Positions 1 to 9,904 are shown, counted from the first letter of the stretch. The stretch is 64,000 nt of DNA from Ascidia mentula (GCA_947561715.1 OX387202.1:3534001-3598000), one strand, 5' to 3'. Numbers and translations are program-made. Notes: generated by a model from the letters alone, not told the origin.

Positions 1-2
1 GC

Positions 3-68
3 TTTCCTAGGGATGGCGATGATTCAGGTCATGTCATTGGGGAAGTGTGTATAGGTTTGGAATACTAA
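3..68 (+). CDS. possible 3' end of an unknown coding exon
   Basis: An open frame enters from the left edge and ends GEVCIGLEY before a stop at 66-68. The composition looks coding-like (acidic, hydrophilic), but only about 21 residues are visible, so no family can be named. It could be the end of a gene lying mostly outside the window, or chance. Confidence 0.2.
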   Translation, partial: FPRDGDDSGHVIGEVCIGLEY

Positions 69-220
69 ATAATAATGGGATAATTTGTTCAATCATTTTA
101 ATGTTAAGGCTGCGGGATTTCTACAACCTATTGATCTCACCATAAAATGGTTTTGTTTAAAGGTACAGATTGCAAATCCTAAATTTTATTGCTGTCTTGA
201 TAATGCAATTGTCTTGATAA

Positions 221-382
221 TGCAACAAAGACATTTGTAAATCATGCAAAGATGAAGGTGTGGACTCTTCAGAAGTTGTTTGGATTGAATGCACTCGATG
301 CAAACAATGGTTTCACATAAAGTGTGTTGATTATTCACCGGAATATCAGAAGGACGATAAATACTTTGTTTGTCCAGTGTAA
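221..382 (+). CDS. PHD-finger exon or fragment
   Basis: The frame after the stop at 218-220 reads a PHD-type zinc finger: CKSC, then about 15 residues to CTRC, then QWFHIKC, and finally VCPV before a stop at 380-382. The spacing Cys-x2-Cys, Cys-x2-Cys, His-x2-Cys, Cys matches the C4HC3 cross-brace, with the Trp before the His-x2-Cys pair that the family usually has. The last ligand cysteine is missing at the visible end. It may lie in a further exon if the GTGTAA at 377 is a splice donor. PHD fingers read histone H3 tails; they also occur in proteins of eukaryotic transposons. No other exon is recognisable nearby, so this could be a terminal exon, a fragment or part of a mobile element. Confidence 0.55.
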   Translation, partial: CNKDICKSCKDEGVDSSEVVWIECTRCKQWFHIKCVDYSPEYQKDDKYFVCPV

Positions 383-1825
383 ATACACATTTTTTTTATA
401 AATACATCAATTATTGTGTAAGGGCAATGGCCTATTGAACACAATTGTGGTCAAACAACCAAATAAGTCTGAAAAGGCTCAATGTTCTGCACAAGGATGA
501 GGTTCATGACAAAATTAAAATTCCCTTATGTATGAATGTGGTTGACCGTTAGGTCATTACATTGTGATGTACCTGAACACTTTGTGTGGTTGCCAATAAG
601 CCTGTTCGCTTTTAAATGCAATTATATGAACAAACAGTTTATGAAATACCCAGTTTGATATGGCCATGGCAAGGATTCTGGGTTACTAAAAATGCCCAAC
701 GACCACATGCAGGATGGCTCCCTAAGCCGTGGTGGAAAATCCTGTGCAAACATAGACTGATTAATACTAACATCTTGTTTAGTAGTTGCAAATCACAACC
801 CAAAGGTAAATCATAACTTATTTTTTGATGATTTTTTCTGTACAACAATAAAAAAATTTGAGAACTTTTCCTATAAAAAACCAAAACTTCACAGAATGTT
901 TGTTGCACTTACAAGGGTCTGATCATTCTCCTAGAAAATACAGAAAATATTAGTCTGTGAAATTATTTCACATACTTCGGCATATTTTCTAAAAATACAC
1001 ATTCTACACTTACAAGTCATTTTGTATCTTTCTAGAAACAAAAGGAAATTGATAACTACACTATATTAGTAGGAAAGAATATACACTCATATTTTGTTCT
1101 ATTTCTATCTGACTCTAATACAGAAACAAAACTGATTAGTATTTATAAACCAATAGCTTACTACGCTATATTAGTAGGAAAGACACCTTTTACATTCAGG
1201 GGTATTATCGGACACTAACACCATGTGTTAGAATCACAGTATTAGATGACCAAACTTATAGTGTAAAAAGAGTATTTATCTTACCTTTTCTAAATTAACA
1301 AAAGCATTATTAAATAAAGAATACTCACAACCTACAGTTATACAAATAATTTTTATTATAAGCTAATGCAAATCGTTAAAATCACACAAACGCAATCGCA
1401 CGCTACAAAAAACCGTGATAACTTACCCGCCGTTCATTCTACGATATCCACACATGAGGCCTGCAGGTTACTAGTGTTATTTCGGCATTAAATGCTGGTT
1501 CGGTAAAATTAATTGAGATTTAAATAATGCTACCAAATTAATTTGACAGGTGTTTGTTTACTCTTTACCGAAGCCACATATTTGCACGATATCTATGATC
1601 ACAATTGCCGACCTAACTGTGGGGTGTTTTTTTAGCATCTACCGTATTTGCCAAGTGTGGGTGCTAAAATTGCTATTGGTTATTAAGCGCAGTGCACAAA
1701 TCTACAAAACTCCTACAGGATGTAGCATTGATGTCTAGCTAAACCCCATGCTAGAAGTCCATATATATCCTAAAAGACCAATTATAATTATATAAAGGGA
1801 AGAAAAGGTCCCCTAAAGGTTATCC
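383..1825. other. no gene recognised
   Basis: AT-rich sequence with only short, composition-driven reading frames. A motif around 1190-1225 (an attcaggggtattatcggacac type string) recurs in variant form near 5925 and 7215-7260, so part of this stretch belongs to a dispersed repeat that I cannot classify. Confidence 0.5.
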
Positions 1826-1994
1826 CTAAGGTACGCCACAAACCACATGGGAAATATTTGAGTGAAAATTGGCAATTTTTGTGAATTGCTCTCTGCCTGT
1901 TAGGTAGCTCTTAAGGAAGGTTTTTGTGTTACCCCGTTGACTATGAATTTTTAGTTTTAATAGCATGATGTCATGGTTGACTGATCTTTGTGAA
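1826..1994 (-). mobile_element. LINE copy 1 (CR1/Jockey-like): reverse-transcriptase fragment
   Basis: On the minus strand this reads VNHDIMLLKLKIHSQRG, then TKTFLKSYLTGREQ and finally VVCGVP. This is the reverse-transcriptase block of APE-type LINEs (family form: DLSKAFDxxxHxILLxKLxxYGIRG ... SYLxxRxQ ... GVPQG). The matching stretch of a second copy lies at 27660-27800. The LINE continues at 4050 on the other side of an inserted inverted-repeat element. It is degenerate and cannot encode a working protein. Confidence 0.8.
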
Positions 1995-2139
1995 ACCTGA
2001 GGGATGTTAGTTGACAAAAAAAAATCGCCAGTTAACAAAAGTTTGAACGCGCGTTACTCGGCCACCTTACGAGGTAGCGACATGATATTTGTACACGATA
2101 TAGTTCATAAGCTGAAGTTTGTAACGATACCAAAAATAT
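1995..2139. repeat. left terminal inverted repeat of the SGNH element
   Basis: About 145 bp matching the complement of 3897-4041 with few differences, including the strings gttaacaaaagtttgaacg and cacgatatagttcata. The last codons and the stop of the SGNH-hydrolase gene lie in it. Confidence 0.9.
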
Positions 2140-2982
2140 CTTTGTTTCCGCATTTAATTCGGGAAAATCCTGGATAGCCTTGACCTCCACCTCCTGTAAT
2201 TGGACAGTCCTTTCCACGTGTGTCAGCAGAAGTCGTAGCCCTTCATCTAAGAGATGGATCCCATCGTCACTAAGTAACTGCGATGGGATGCCACCCTCAA
2301 AAAACTGAAGTTCCACTTCTTCTGCTGACTTCCTCATCTCTTTGTTTAGGGATGTAACCAAACGTGGCTTCTTCGTCGAAGGCAATATTCCAGTGTGAAA
2401 AATCTGCAACACGAAATAGGGTATCAATACTTAGAACGTATATTATTTAAAGAATGCATAGTATTTTTACATACCTTGGCGAATGGGTATAGTGTCCTTA
2501 CCAATCGGACAAGAGCTTTCATACGGCCAACAATTCCACCAATGCCACCATTCATAGGGTTGTCACCTTTCATTGCGAGAACATCATTGGTGCCAAACCC
2601 AATGACAACAACTTCGACGTCTTCCACGATTGGAGATGAAGATAGTTCCTGTATTGCATGCCAGATGGTACCACCAGGCATGCTTAAAGCTGCAAAATCA
2701 AAAGAAAAAGAATTAGATGGTTTTACCTCATAAGGTGAAACGTATTTCCGAGCATTGCTGTCGGAAATATACAGCAACCGCTTCCGGCTGCTTTTGACGG
2801 GAACCCACCACATCGTTTGCTTCCCAGATATCCCAAGGCCATACTTCTCCACTCTTGTAGGCTGCAGTAAAGGAAACGAAATTAAATTTATATATATTAA
2901 CAATACAAAATGCTTGAAAAGGCGTTCTTACCTTTGGCTGGGTGCAAACATTCAACCAGTTTCGAATAGTCGACTTCTCCAT
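2032..2982 (-). CDS. SGNH/GDSL-type hydrolase, three exons, cargo of the inverted-repeat element
   Basis: Exons read 2982-2932, 2861-2475 and 2403-2032, all joined in phase 0. The donors are AAG|GTAAGA and AAG|GTATGT, and the acceptors end TGCAG. The product would be 269 residues. The start is MEKSTIRNWLNVC. SGNH block I is LLYISDSNARK (nucleophile Ser) near residue 53. Block III is VVVIGFGTND (Asn) near residue 108. Block V is LLSDDGIHLLDEG (catalytic Asp and His) near residue 190. All the expected catalytic residues are therefore present. The family hydrolyses esters, typically acyl or acetyl groups on lipids, sugars or proteins; the substrate here is unknown. There is no signal peptide or membrane segment, so it is probably intracellular. 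The C-terminal ~36 residues are encoded by the element's inverted repeat. No frame break is seen, so it may be recent or functional. Confidence 0.8.
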
Positions 2983-3079
2983 AGCTTATTTCGTAACAAT
3001 GTATGTCGTAGCTTCGCTGTTTGCAATTGGTTTCTCAATGAGAATGATTTGTGTTTGCTTATATTGAAGAATCCATAAT

Positions 3080-3245
3080 TACCCAATTTGTGCCGATCAG
3101 AAAACACGCCGCCCGATCTTGAGCTTCGTAGCCCCCGATCTCTCTGCCCGCCGCGCGGCCTTGAGCCTCGCTGATTCCGATCACTCGGCTCGCCGACTTA
3201 TCAGAAACCCCCCGCCTAATAGGGTTCAGCGTAAAAACAATGTTG
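3080..3245. promoter_or_regulatory. GC-rich block upstream of the SGNH gene, possible promoter
   Basis: A GC-rich island (gatctctctgcccgccgcg and neighbours) in otherwise AT-rich DNA, about 100 bp upstream of the start codon at 2982. Position and base bias suggest a promoter or 5' leader for the SGNH-hydrolase gene. No TATA box or other diagnostic site is identified. Confidence 0.3.
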
Positions 3246-3363
3246 CGAAAACAATTGATAAGCAACATTCCTTTATGGTAAACAACTATAAAATCAAATA
3301 TTGCAATAATAATTTTGTAATTTGAACATGTAGTAAGGTTATTTAGTAAGGTTAGTTTTTGTA

Positions 3364-3692
3364 GTTATCGTTGAATTTCGCATAGCCACCCTGGCCTAAT
3401 ATTTTGATTTCATTCGATAGCAGGAGGGTATAAGATTGTTTTTGCAAAAGAACAGCTTGGACCAAGGTTTGTGCAAGGTTTTATCGACGAAAGTGTATGG
3501 CGCGTATGCATATGGCTTGAACGAGCGGCGGGCGACGGTCGGTTGGAGTAAGTTATCGTTGAATTTCGCATAGCCACACTGGCTTAATATGTTAAATTTT
3601 GATTTCATTCGATAGCAGGGGGGTATAAGATTGTTTTTGCAAAAGAACAGCTTGGGCCAAGGTTTGTGCAAGGTTTAGTCGACGAAAGTGTA
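3364..3692. repeat. 188-bp tandem repeat, 1.8 copies, inside the SGNH element
   Basis: A unit beginning gttatcgttgaatttcgc at 3364 recurs at 3552 with high identity, including the string ttgtttttgcaaaagaac. Subterminal tandem repeats are common in DNA transposons and can serve as transposase-binding regions, but that role is inference. A minus-strand open frame across it is a by-product of the repeat. Confidence 0.85.
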
Positions 3693-3896
3693 CATCGTAC
3701 CACCGTTTTTTCATGTTTGTAAAATATGAATTCATATTTCTTCACTCCCCCTATCGAATTTTTCAAATATTTTTATATCGTTTTAAGCGCGTAGAATGCT
3801 CTGCTTCAAAACTTTTGCCAGCGAATCTTGTTTTCGCAACTTATGTCATAATACGCAAATCATATTCATTACCGAATATGAATATGTTTTTTTTAA

Positions 3897-4041
3897 ATAT
3901 TTTTGGTATCGTTACAAACTTCAGCCTATGAACTATATCGTGTTCATATATATGTCGCTACCTCGTAAGGTGGCCGAGTTACGCGCGTTCAAACTTTTGT
4001 TAACTGGCGATTTTTTTTTTGTCAACTAACATCCCTCTGGT
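3897..4041. repeat. right terminal inverted repeat of the SGNH element
   Basis: About 145 bp, the inverted partner of 1995-2139, ending ...catccctctggt at the 8-bp target duplication. It contains a longer run of T than the left arm, consistent with slippage. Confidence 0.9.
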
Positions 4042-4049
4042 TTTGTGAA

Positions 4050-4630
4050 GGTCAAGAAATATTGCACATGTTTTCTGTTGGTGGTCTAACAAATGTCAGT
4101 AGAATGTCCTGGCCTGAATCCATTTTGAAAATTGGTGACAATGTCAAATTTTTGTAGTCCATCATCCTTTTATGTATATATAACTCCACCAGTTTTATGT
4201 ATATATAAATATTTCAAAAAATATTGGTATTGATGATATTGGTCTTAAATACAGCCTTTGCCAATAGGCAAATGATTAGTGTGACAACTGGTGTTGCTAA
4301 TTTGACTAGTTTAATGGATTGTATTAAAAATTTTATTTCCATGGTGCAGAAAAAAAAGGTGCTGATGGAGTGTTTGTGAGGTAGTCTATTGGTTGTGTGG
4401 CAGATGGTAGAACAAGTAGTGCCATATTTTTTCCTATGTTGGTGAAAAAGATATAATTTTGCTTGCAATCTGTGTTTGATCTTTAACTGTGCTGTTTGGT
4501 GTGTTAACTTGTGATATGGGTGTTTTCTTTGTGGTGTTACTTGTGGTTATTTTATTGATAAGTTTCCATGTTTGCTTTGGATTTGCCTTGTTAACATTAA
4601 GTAAATTTTTGTAATGATTTTGCTTGGATC
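4050..4630 (-). mobile_element. LINE copy 1 continued: RT start and linker region
   Basis: The LINE resumes directly after the target duplication. The stretches gcacatgttttctgttggtg and tagtccatcatccttttatg are shared with LINE copy 2 at about 27820-27975. On the minus strand the upstream part reads NPKQTWKLINKITTSNTTKKTPISQ, the linker between endonuclease and RT, matching copy 2 at 28400-28500. It carries many small deletions relative to copy 2 and is non-coding. Confidence 0.8.
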
Positions 4631-5078
4631 TGCAGGGACTCACTTTTACTGAAAGAAAACACACCGTACATCTGACTCCTATTTTGAAAACCTCTGCCAA
4701 CGACTACCTTTGTGACCTTTCAATAAAAAATGATACGATGACGAAACATACCTTGGTTCACAACATATAACATTAAAATGCAGCGATGTGAGCTATTCTA
4801 TTGCTTCGGTCTTTTTTCTTAGTCCTCTCGGTCTGTGTACCGTGGCTTATGGCAACCGATATATATATGGTTATTAGGATTACAAAAAATACTGACATGA
4901 ACAAGATTATTAAAACGCCGATGTGATTATTAAACCCAAAGCCGAGTTTCCATATGTCAGAGATTTTCCCATAGGTCTGAGAGAAGTGAAATGATTAACC
5001 TAAAATACCATTTGTGCATGTACGCGTAATTATTTGACACACAATATAATAAAAATAACAATATGTTGCTGCAGCTGC
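4631..5078 (-). other. 450-bp insertion in the LINE, with a membrane-tail reading frame
   Basis: LINE copy 2 runs continuously across this point (near 28540), so this piece was inserted into copy 1 or lost from copy 2. It is bounded by CTGCAG-like strings. Most of it (about 4710-4995) matches 32190-32450 on the opposite strand, so it belongs to a repeated or duplicated unit. Its reading frame is listed separately. Confidence 0.5.
4773..4975 (-). CDS. possible terminal exon: single transmembrane helix plus basic tail
   Basis: After an acceptor-like TCTCTCAG the minus strand reads TYGKISDIWKLGFGFNNHIG, then a strongly hydrophobic stretch VLIILFMSVFFVILITIYIS, then a basic tail (QTERTKKKDRSNRI) to a stop at 4773-4775. 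The order hydrophobic helix then basic tail is what a type I membrane protein's end looks like. No family is recognised. A more decayed homologue lies at 32190-32400. It may be a displaced host exon or part of an old mobile element. Confidence 0.3.
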
Positions 5079-5645
5079 TCTCATAACTAATTTTGTTTAT
5101 TTGATTATGGTGTAAGTTGATCATGAGATTTTCTTATTGAATAAGTTTTCTGTGTTTGTTTTTGTGTTTTATTATTTTTAAATTGTCGATCCAAAGCTGT
5201 TCTGTTTGCAACGAAAATCATTTTGTGTCAAATTTGAAAGTATTTTTAATTAGTATGGTTTATTCTATGAGTTTGAGCTTGTGAGCAATGGCAAATAACC
5301 TGATATATTGAATTTAATGGAACCACATGGAATTGCATTAGAAAAATTGTTGTGAAAATATGATCTATAATGAATTGTCTCTGTAATAGTTTTTGTGGGA
5401 TGCTTTGTCTATTACAATTTTGGTGTTCAGGCCCTATCATTAGTTTGTATTCCTGTATGTGTGGTGTTTTCTTAAATGTCTATGGTAAAGTCTGTAAGAA
5501 TATAAATGTTATGTTGTTGTTGTTTAGAGTAATAGTATGTTCTAAATTAGAAGTGAAAAGTGTTATGTGGTAATCCAGGTGGCGGTAGATTATTCCAAAT
5601 ACCATTGTTTTCTGTTTTTTTGTTTCAAGTCAACTTCAATTCAAA
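5079..5645 (-). mobile_element. LINE copy 1 continued: endonuclease region
   Basis: Matches LINE copy 2 at 28550-29250 (for example taattttgtttatttgatta and attccaaataccattgttttc). The minus-strand frame at 5440-5246 reads GPEHQNCNRQSIPQKLLQRQ, equivalent to RPEHQNYNRQSIPHKPLQRQ of copy 2, within the APE endonuclease. Decayed. Confidence 0.75.
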
Positions 5646-7440
5646 ATCTGTGGTAAACTAGAAGCCTCCCATAGTTAAAAATACCATGTGTTGTTTCTTC
5701 CGTGAAACACTGATAAAAAAAATTGTAGGAGGTGTTTAGTTCACAAACTTTTTCAAAGTAAGTGGATATAGTAATTTGTTGAGATTTGACAGTGTTTTAA
5801 TGATTTGAAATTTTATTTTGGAAACACTGGCAGGTCAAGCCCTGAAGTTTCAATGAAGATTAACTCAAACCTCTATTTAGATAGAACAAATGCGTCCAAT
5901 AATTACCCCATGCACATTTTTGCATTCAGGGGTAATTATTGGATACTGGCACTGTGTATTAATATCATTGTACCATCTGTTTTGAGTGGTTATAACCGGG
6001 ATTATACGTAATATAGGGATGTGGGCAATTCAGAATACAACTTTCGATTATTCGAATTCTAAGCTATTCGAATCCAAATTCTAATTTTGGTCGAATAATA
6101 GGATTTATGTGCAAAAAAAGCCATAATATTACAAAGCTGCAGACAGTGTGTGTACACGAAATATGATTTAGTTCTATAACTTTTTCTTAAATTTTATCAC
6201 ATTAATTGTTCACCTATTTTCTTTTTATAAACATGGCTTCAATAGCATGTAACAATTATGAGATTATTTCACTAAAGCAGACCTTTGAAAACAGTCAATT
6301 ACATTATTATGCAACCAGCTAAAACAGAATATGATGCAGTATTTTGGATTAGATTGAAGGACGCATATTGGTATTTCTGTGAAAATTAGTTTTGGTGCTG
6401 GGAAATGCCCAACGTGTAGACCTGTGTCACAATGCAAAGTCATGCATCACCAAGCAAAGCAGTGACGCAATTAAGTTAAATTTGCGGTTGAATGAGCGCA
6501 CATGTGCGTGCTGTTGTCATGGCGAATTTTAGGGTGTTTGGGGCAGTCTTAGTGGGGTTTTGAGCTATTCCAATTAGGTAGTAACTTGCTGGTGGGTGCT
6601 GCTGAAATTTATGTTGAAAATGGAGCAAAAAATCAGGCTGTGTTTGCGGCAAAATGAATCGTTTAATGTCCAATCATTTGTGATTTTATAAAAGATCCAT
6701 TTCATATCTACAAATTTTGATCAAAATTAGTCTCCAAAAAAAAAAATTTTTTCAACTTTGTAGAATTTTCGGTCCCTATGTAAGTCACAAGACCCATCAA
6801 CGGTCATTGGGTAACAAGCGGATGCATTACAGCCGAGGGTCTTGAACACAGGATTTCTCCAATCTAATACCCATATAGGTCCTTAACTATTCTAGAATAG
6901 TGTGTTATTCTATATAGCTCCTTCCTGTGCGTAAATTCAATAACCTCAATAAGAATGCCCAGAAAATAGATACAAAAACCAACAAAACTATGGAGTAGCA
7001 GGAATTTATGATGTGCATAGACATTAACAAATCAGCAGTGTCGAAAAATTACCAGACTTTAAGAAAATTAGCAAATTAGCAAGTAAACCGACACAATATG
7101 TGATATGTCAGTGTCTACACTTTATTTCGACATGCCATTGAACAAAAGGTTGTAAACCTGTTTTAAATTCACCTGAAACAGCATAGATTTGACAAGTTTA
7201 GTACACTGTCCAGCAATTACCCCACATGTGTCCAATAATTACCCTGATTGATGGGGTAATAGTTGGAGAATAAAAACTTTAATTATCTGCCAACACAGTT
7301 GCAAGTGACTGATGCTTTCATTTTAAATCATAGCAGTGATTTGTAAGGTTTTACCCAACACAAAGCAAAACGAAATAACTTTAGATTTAATGTGAAAATT
7401 TGCAACGTTTTGGAAAAACGTCCGTTAATTACCCCATTTG
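5646..7440. other. 1.8-kb unidentified segment inside LINE copy 1
   Basis: LINE copy 2 is continuous across the matching point (near 29250), so this segment is an insertion in copy 1. It contains several copies of a motif around ttaccccat/ggggtaatta (5900, 5930, 7215, 7245, 7430), also seen near 1200. No inverted ends, protein motif or RNA gene are recognised. The short ORF at 6476-6673 (minus) is not supported. Confidence 0.4.
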
Positions 7441-7507
7441 ACTATATATATATATCAATTTTATACCTGTCATTTTTACCATAAGCCAATAGTCTTTTAA
7501 TATATAT
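7441..7507 (-). mobile_element. LINE copy 1 continued, short segment
   Basis: The string tcaattttatacctgtcatttt followed by accataagccaatagtc matches copy 2 at 29278-29315. Its right end, AGTCTTTTAATATATAT (7491-7507), is repeated at 13711-13727 and is the target duplication of the nested Penelope-like element. Confidence 0.75.
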
Positions 7508-7931
7508 GATGAAGCAACAGGGCTCAGATTGAAGTCAGCAGATTAATTTGTAAAAAATCGATTTCGCTTATGTAAGTACGTCAGTTTCTGCAAAAATTAC
7601 GTAGTAGTAATAATAAAAGCAACAAAATGCACACAAAAATCACCCTTGCAACTGAGAGTCTTTTCTTTACGCTATCACCTCAAGCTCACCGTGAACTACA
7701 GTGTGGTAACGAACCTACAGTAGGTGATAGCGGAGATACGGAAACAACATTCTCACACGTGACCGGAAAAACCTGAAACACAAAGGAGTGTGCCAGAAGC
7801 AATGAATGCGACTGAAAATGGGATATAATTAGTAAAAGGTAAAATCGAAATGCAATAAAAATTATCTAATTCTCCGTAAAATCATTTTCTGGATGTTTAT
7901 AGATGCTTGCGTCCATTTGGCTTCACAATAT
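7508..7931 (-). mobile_element. Penelope-like element copy 1, 3' part
   Basis: This is one half of a PLE fragment bounded by the 17-bp duplication AGTCTTTTAATATATAT. The other half is 13404-13710; the Ty3/gypsy element sits between. On the minus strand the first part reads CEAKWTQASINIQKMIL and then a stop, the expected end of a GIY-YIG endonuclease protein of this family. The segment near 7550-7600 (aaaatcgatttcgctta) matches 63440-63465 in the other copy of the same family. Confidence 0.65.
7670..7732. repeat. short inverted repeat (hairpin)
   Basis: CGCTATCACCT at 7670-7680 is exactly complementary to AGGTGATAGCG at 7722-7732, with a 41-nt loop. It lies in the 3' untranslated part of the Penelope-like element. 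Function unknown; it could be a structural part of that element. Confidence 0.5.
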
Positions 7932-8591
7932 TGTTACGGAATTATTTCGGCAGCTTTGCAATTAAACGGTTAGATGTTTTTGGGTGGCGATGTTATCCCC
8001 CAATTAACCCTTCTACCTAATTCGGTACTTTGCACAAAACTGCCTCCCTAATTCTGATACTGCCCAGAACCCTGCAATAACGGCTCACCACAAAGCCAAA
8101 GTAACCCATGCTGATTTAACTTATTGGACGTCGTGTTCAACTATAAAACGAATAAAAACAATACAACACGCCACCGGCCAAGATCTCGACCGCTCATACA
8201 CAACACTGTAAAATAGGTGCTATCAACGCGACGCCCAGAAGAAGACTCTTGGTTTCAGAGAAAATCGTTTCGTCCTCAAAAAGCACCAACCAATCAGGAT
8301 GCGCCTTTCCGACACGCGGCACATCCGGGGCATACAAAAATAAGTGGAGCCTTAAATAATAGGAAAAAGAGGAGAAACGAAGGTAATAAAATAGTGTGGT
8401 GAAAGTAAGTGAAGTGCGAGACGTAAAAGCAATGTACATGGGAAAAACAATATAATAAATGAAGTGGTACCAACGAAAGAAAACAGTGAAATTACAAGGT
8501 GCCAGGAAGAAAGGTGAAAACAATGAAATACAAACAATAACAATAACTAACAAAAGTGTACGGTGATGTGGAGTAAATAAAATTCGTTACA
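7932..8591 (-). repeat. 3' LTR of the Ty3/gypsy element
   Basis: 660 bp from TGTTACGG to CGTTACA, about 98% identical to the right LTR. Open frames on either strand within it are shared by both LTRs and have no protein likeness. Confidence 0.95.
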
Positions 8592-8605
8592 CTCCCCCCA
8601 ACCCA
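8592..8605 (-). promoter_or_regulatory. polypurine tract of the Ty3/gypsy element
   Basis: Directly inside the left LTR the minus strand reads GGGTTGGGGGGAG, the purine run that primes plus-strand DNA synthesis in LTR elements. Its place and strand confirm the minus orientation. Confidence 0.8.
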
Positions 8606-8635
8606 AGAATTGTCCTACTCCTGTTGGACATTGGT

Positions 8636-9834
8636 CTACACGTGTGTCTCCGACGAGAATCGAACTGGCCGGCGTCGGGTCCGTGTAGACCTTCTGCATC
8701 CGCCCGAATTATCCGGTGTATTCGATACCTCTCCATTGTCCACTCGGGTTGTATTTGGCCTAAATACATACACCAACGTAGGTTGTTGATCTTCAGCCTG
8801 CGGAGGTTCCGCCGTTTCCTCAGCGGGCATTGGGAATGTATCTGTGGTCGGTTTCAGCCGATTGAAATGGACAGTCTGTTGTTTACCAGTCCCATCTTCA
8901 ATGACATAGTTCACAGGCCCGCGTACTTCGACCACTCGGTACGGACCTTTGTGGGGATACTGCAATTTCTTGCACCGACCTACAGGAACGACGTTCGTTA
9001 ACAGCACATAGTCTCCAATCGAGTATGGCTGTCCCCGTTGTCGCAAGTTGTAGCGGTCTTCCATACGCTTGCGCTGTGTCGTAAGACTTTCCCTGACAAT
9101 TTCTTCGGCCAGCTCTAGGCCGTCGCGTAACTGGTCGATCTCCACTCCGTAAGATCGTCTTGAATCTTCTCGGAGGGATCCCATTAAATCTGCCGGAAGG
9201 CGCAACGGTCGGCCGGTCAAAAGGGTGTGCGGAGCTTCTCCCGTTGCTTCTCGGGCGCTTGCGTTGTAAGCCGCGACTACTCCCGGCAACGCCTCGTCCC
9301 ATCGTCGTTCGTCTTTCTGTATGTAGTTTCTTATCATTGTTATTATGGTCTTATTGTTGCGTTCGACACCGCCATTCCCGGGCGCGTGATATGACGTAGT
9401 TCGGCTTTTCTTACAGTCCATCAGGCGCAACAGCTCGGAAAACAGGTGACTTTCAAAATTTGTCCCTCTATCGGAATGGAACGTTTCCGGGACGCCGTGC
9501 ACCGTAAACCAATTGCGGCAAAGCAAGCTAGCGGTCTCATTTGCGGTTTGGTGTCGCATCGGCCACGCTCTAACGTATTTCGTGAAAAGGTCGCACGCTA
9601 CCAGTATAAATTGGTAACCCGAGTGGTAAGTGGTAGTGGCCCAATAACATCTACTTCAATCCTTTGCATGGGTTTATCCTCATGCGAAGGTATAAGCGGC
9701 GCTTGAAAATGTTGCGTTGGCTTTTTGTTGTATTGGCACGTTATACAGTTGCGACAAAACATCTCGACGGATTCGCGCCATTTATGCCAATAAAACCGCT
9801 CGGAAACTTTTGCTAACGTTTTGGCAATGCCCAA
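8636..9834 (-). pseudogene. integrase region of the Ty3/gypsy element
   Basis: The zinc-binding HHCC part reads WHKWRESVEMFCRNCITCQ. The catalytic core includes FHSDRGTNFESHLF and SYHAPGNGGVERNNK. The C-terminal part includes YSIGDYVLLTN and KGPYRVVEV. Together these are a classic Ty3/gypsy integrase without an obvious chromodomain. Part of a broken fossil element. Confidence 0.93.
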
Positions 9835-9904
9835 ATGTCCCCTCCATGTACATCATCATGTAAGCTGGACGTCGCTTCCCCGACAAGGCTTGATTTTTAA
9901 ATTA

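Larger units (their letters stand above)
1995..4041. mobile_element. 2.0-kb terminal-inverted-repeat DNA element carrying an SGNH-hydrolase gene
   Basis: The element starts ACCTGAGGGATGTTAG and ends with the complement of ACCAGAGGGATGTTAG. The two ends form inverted repeats of about 145 bp. It is flanked by an 8-bp direct repeat TTTGTGAA at 1987-1994 and 4042-4049, and it interrupts a LINE whose continuous version is seen at about 27800, so this is a genuine insertion. An 8-bp target duplication fits hAT, P, Zisupton, Merlin or, with such long ends, Mutator-like elements. I cannot choose from sequence alone because no transposase is visible. The cargo is a spliced SGNH-hydrolase gene on the minus strand that ends inside the left inverted repeat. 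A GC-rich block and a 188-bp tandem repeat fill the rest. Confidence 0.9.

Noticed and set aside
2675-2727. An extra intron in the SGNH gene (GAG|GTAAAA to TTTTGCAG)
   Set aside because: Splicing it out would break the frame, while reading through keeps one open frame linking the catalytic blocks.
3396-3671. Minus-strand ORF with an internal protein repeat
   Set aside because: It spans the 188-bp tandem DNA repeat; the protein repeat is just a consequence, and there is no family likeness.
8217-8553. Open reading frames inside the LTRs (also at 13025-13361)
   Set aside because: They occur identically in both LTR copies, on both strands, and have no protein likeness; they reflect LTR composition.
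9160-9706. Plus-strand ORFs opposite the integrase and reverse-transcriptase regions
   Set aside because: Shadows of the minus-strand Ty3/gypsy coding region.
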